Source of the DNA: Amylibacter marinus
Lineage (GTDB): Bacteria > Pseudomonadota > Alphaproteobacteria > Rhodobacterales > Rhodobacteraceae
Direction: 5' to 3'
Assembly (NCBI RefSeq): GCF_030160015.1
Contig: NZ_BSNN01000008.1
Coordinates: 248,001 to 312,000 of the forward strand
Length of the DNA stretch: 64,000 nucleotides
Positions 63,920 to 64,000 of this stretch are shown piece by piece (the stretch's first letter is position 1; each line of letters opens with the position of its first letter). The notes below the pieces were generated by a model, which was not told the origin of the DNA, ran no database searches, and saw nothing but the letters and a program-made list of their open reading frames with translations. Position numbers and translations under genes: made by a program.

Positions 63920-64000
63920 GAAGCACAAAATGGCCGATGAAGATTACCCAACCACTGGCCATGAATGGGATGGGATAAGGGAATATGACAAGCCCATGCC
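63912..64000 (+). CDS. ccoP: cbb3-type oxidase subunit III (di-haem), 3'-truncated by window edge
   Basis: Only the first 29 codons are in the window. The start MSKKHKMADEDYP and the TTGHEWDGIREYDKPMP stretch match the conserved CcoP N-terminus before its membrane helix. The remaining gene, with two CxxCH motifs expected, lies outside. The ATG is inside the end of ccoQ. Confidence 0.88.
   Translation, partial: MSKKHKMADEDYPTTGHEWDGIREYDKPM

Overview
The window is a 64 kb stretch of a moderately GC-rich alphaproteobacterial chromosome, most likely from the order Rhodobacterales (Roseobacter group). This is judged from gene content and protein style, not from a database search. The indicators are short-form HisG with HisZ next to HisS, an FnrL-type regulator directly before ccoNOQP, the mreBCD-mrdA-rodA order, an Mrp-type antiporter locus with split subunits, a NaChBac-type sodium channel and a DUF1489 protein. 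Genes are densely packed with many 1-8 bp stop/start overlaps. I see no tRNA, rRNA, CRISPR array, insertion sequence, prophage or integrase. The region looks like ordinary chromosome, with accessory features in the transport and surface loci.

Layout. 1-4.5 kb: the end of a DUF1489 gene, then a leftward hisS-hisZ-hisG-panC operon. 4.6-10.4 kb: slyX, a small membrane protein, dnaE and a membrane-anchored M20 peptidase. 10.5-14.5 kb: an ArsR/AHSA1 regulatory pair with a perfect palindromic operator, a TetA-like MFS pump and an acyl-CoA dehydrogenase. 14.7-19 kb: a taurine/sulfonate-type ABC transporter whose permease has an unusual N-terminal extension, an M48 lipoprotein protease and a short YdeI-like protein. 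19-25.3 kb: gltX, a secreted thermonuclease-like protein, an EamA transporter, nadE and a secreted protein made of 18 uniform MORN repeats. 25.3-27.9 kb: a 0.46 kb non-coding stretch with a foldable RNA, a leucine-rich leader peptide with hairpin, a cupin gene and leuA. 28-34.6 kb: the cell-shape operon mreBCD-mrdA-rodA followed by a D-2-hydroxyacid dehydrogenase. 34.6-36.1 kb: an SseB-like protein and a uracil-DNA glycosylase-fold protein, both leftward.

36.3-41.6 kb: a UgpBAEC-like glycerol-3-phosphate/glycerophosphodiester uptake operon ending in an endonuclease/exonuclease/phosphatase-fold hydrolase, with a candidate Pho box upstream. 41.7-49.3 kb: a ten-gene leftward Mrp-type cation/proton antiporter operon (E, F, G, A-C-terminal/B-like, B, C, three different ND-type subunits and a small membrane protein). 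49.5-57.1 kb: surface polysaccharide genes (KpsT-like, KpsE-like, kdsA, phosphohexomutase, galU, ugd) with a voltage-gated sodium channel gene among them. 57.2-60.5 kb: a polar amino-acid ABC transporter. 60.5 kb to the end: fnrL, an FNR box and ccoNOQ plus the start of ccoP, encoding the cbb3 high-affinity oxidase.

Three of the transporter operons carry a stem-loop directly after the binding-protein gene, a familiar way of making more binding protein than membrane subunits. The most interesting regulatory element is the leucine-rich leader peptide upstream of cupin-leuA, which suggests attenuation. The most unusual proteins are the extended TauC-like permease, the 18-repeat MORN protein and the three-ND-subunit Mrp locus.
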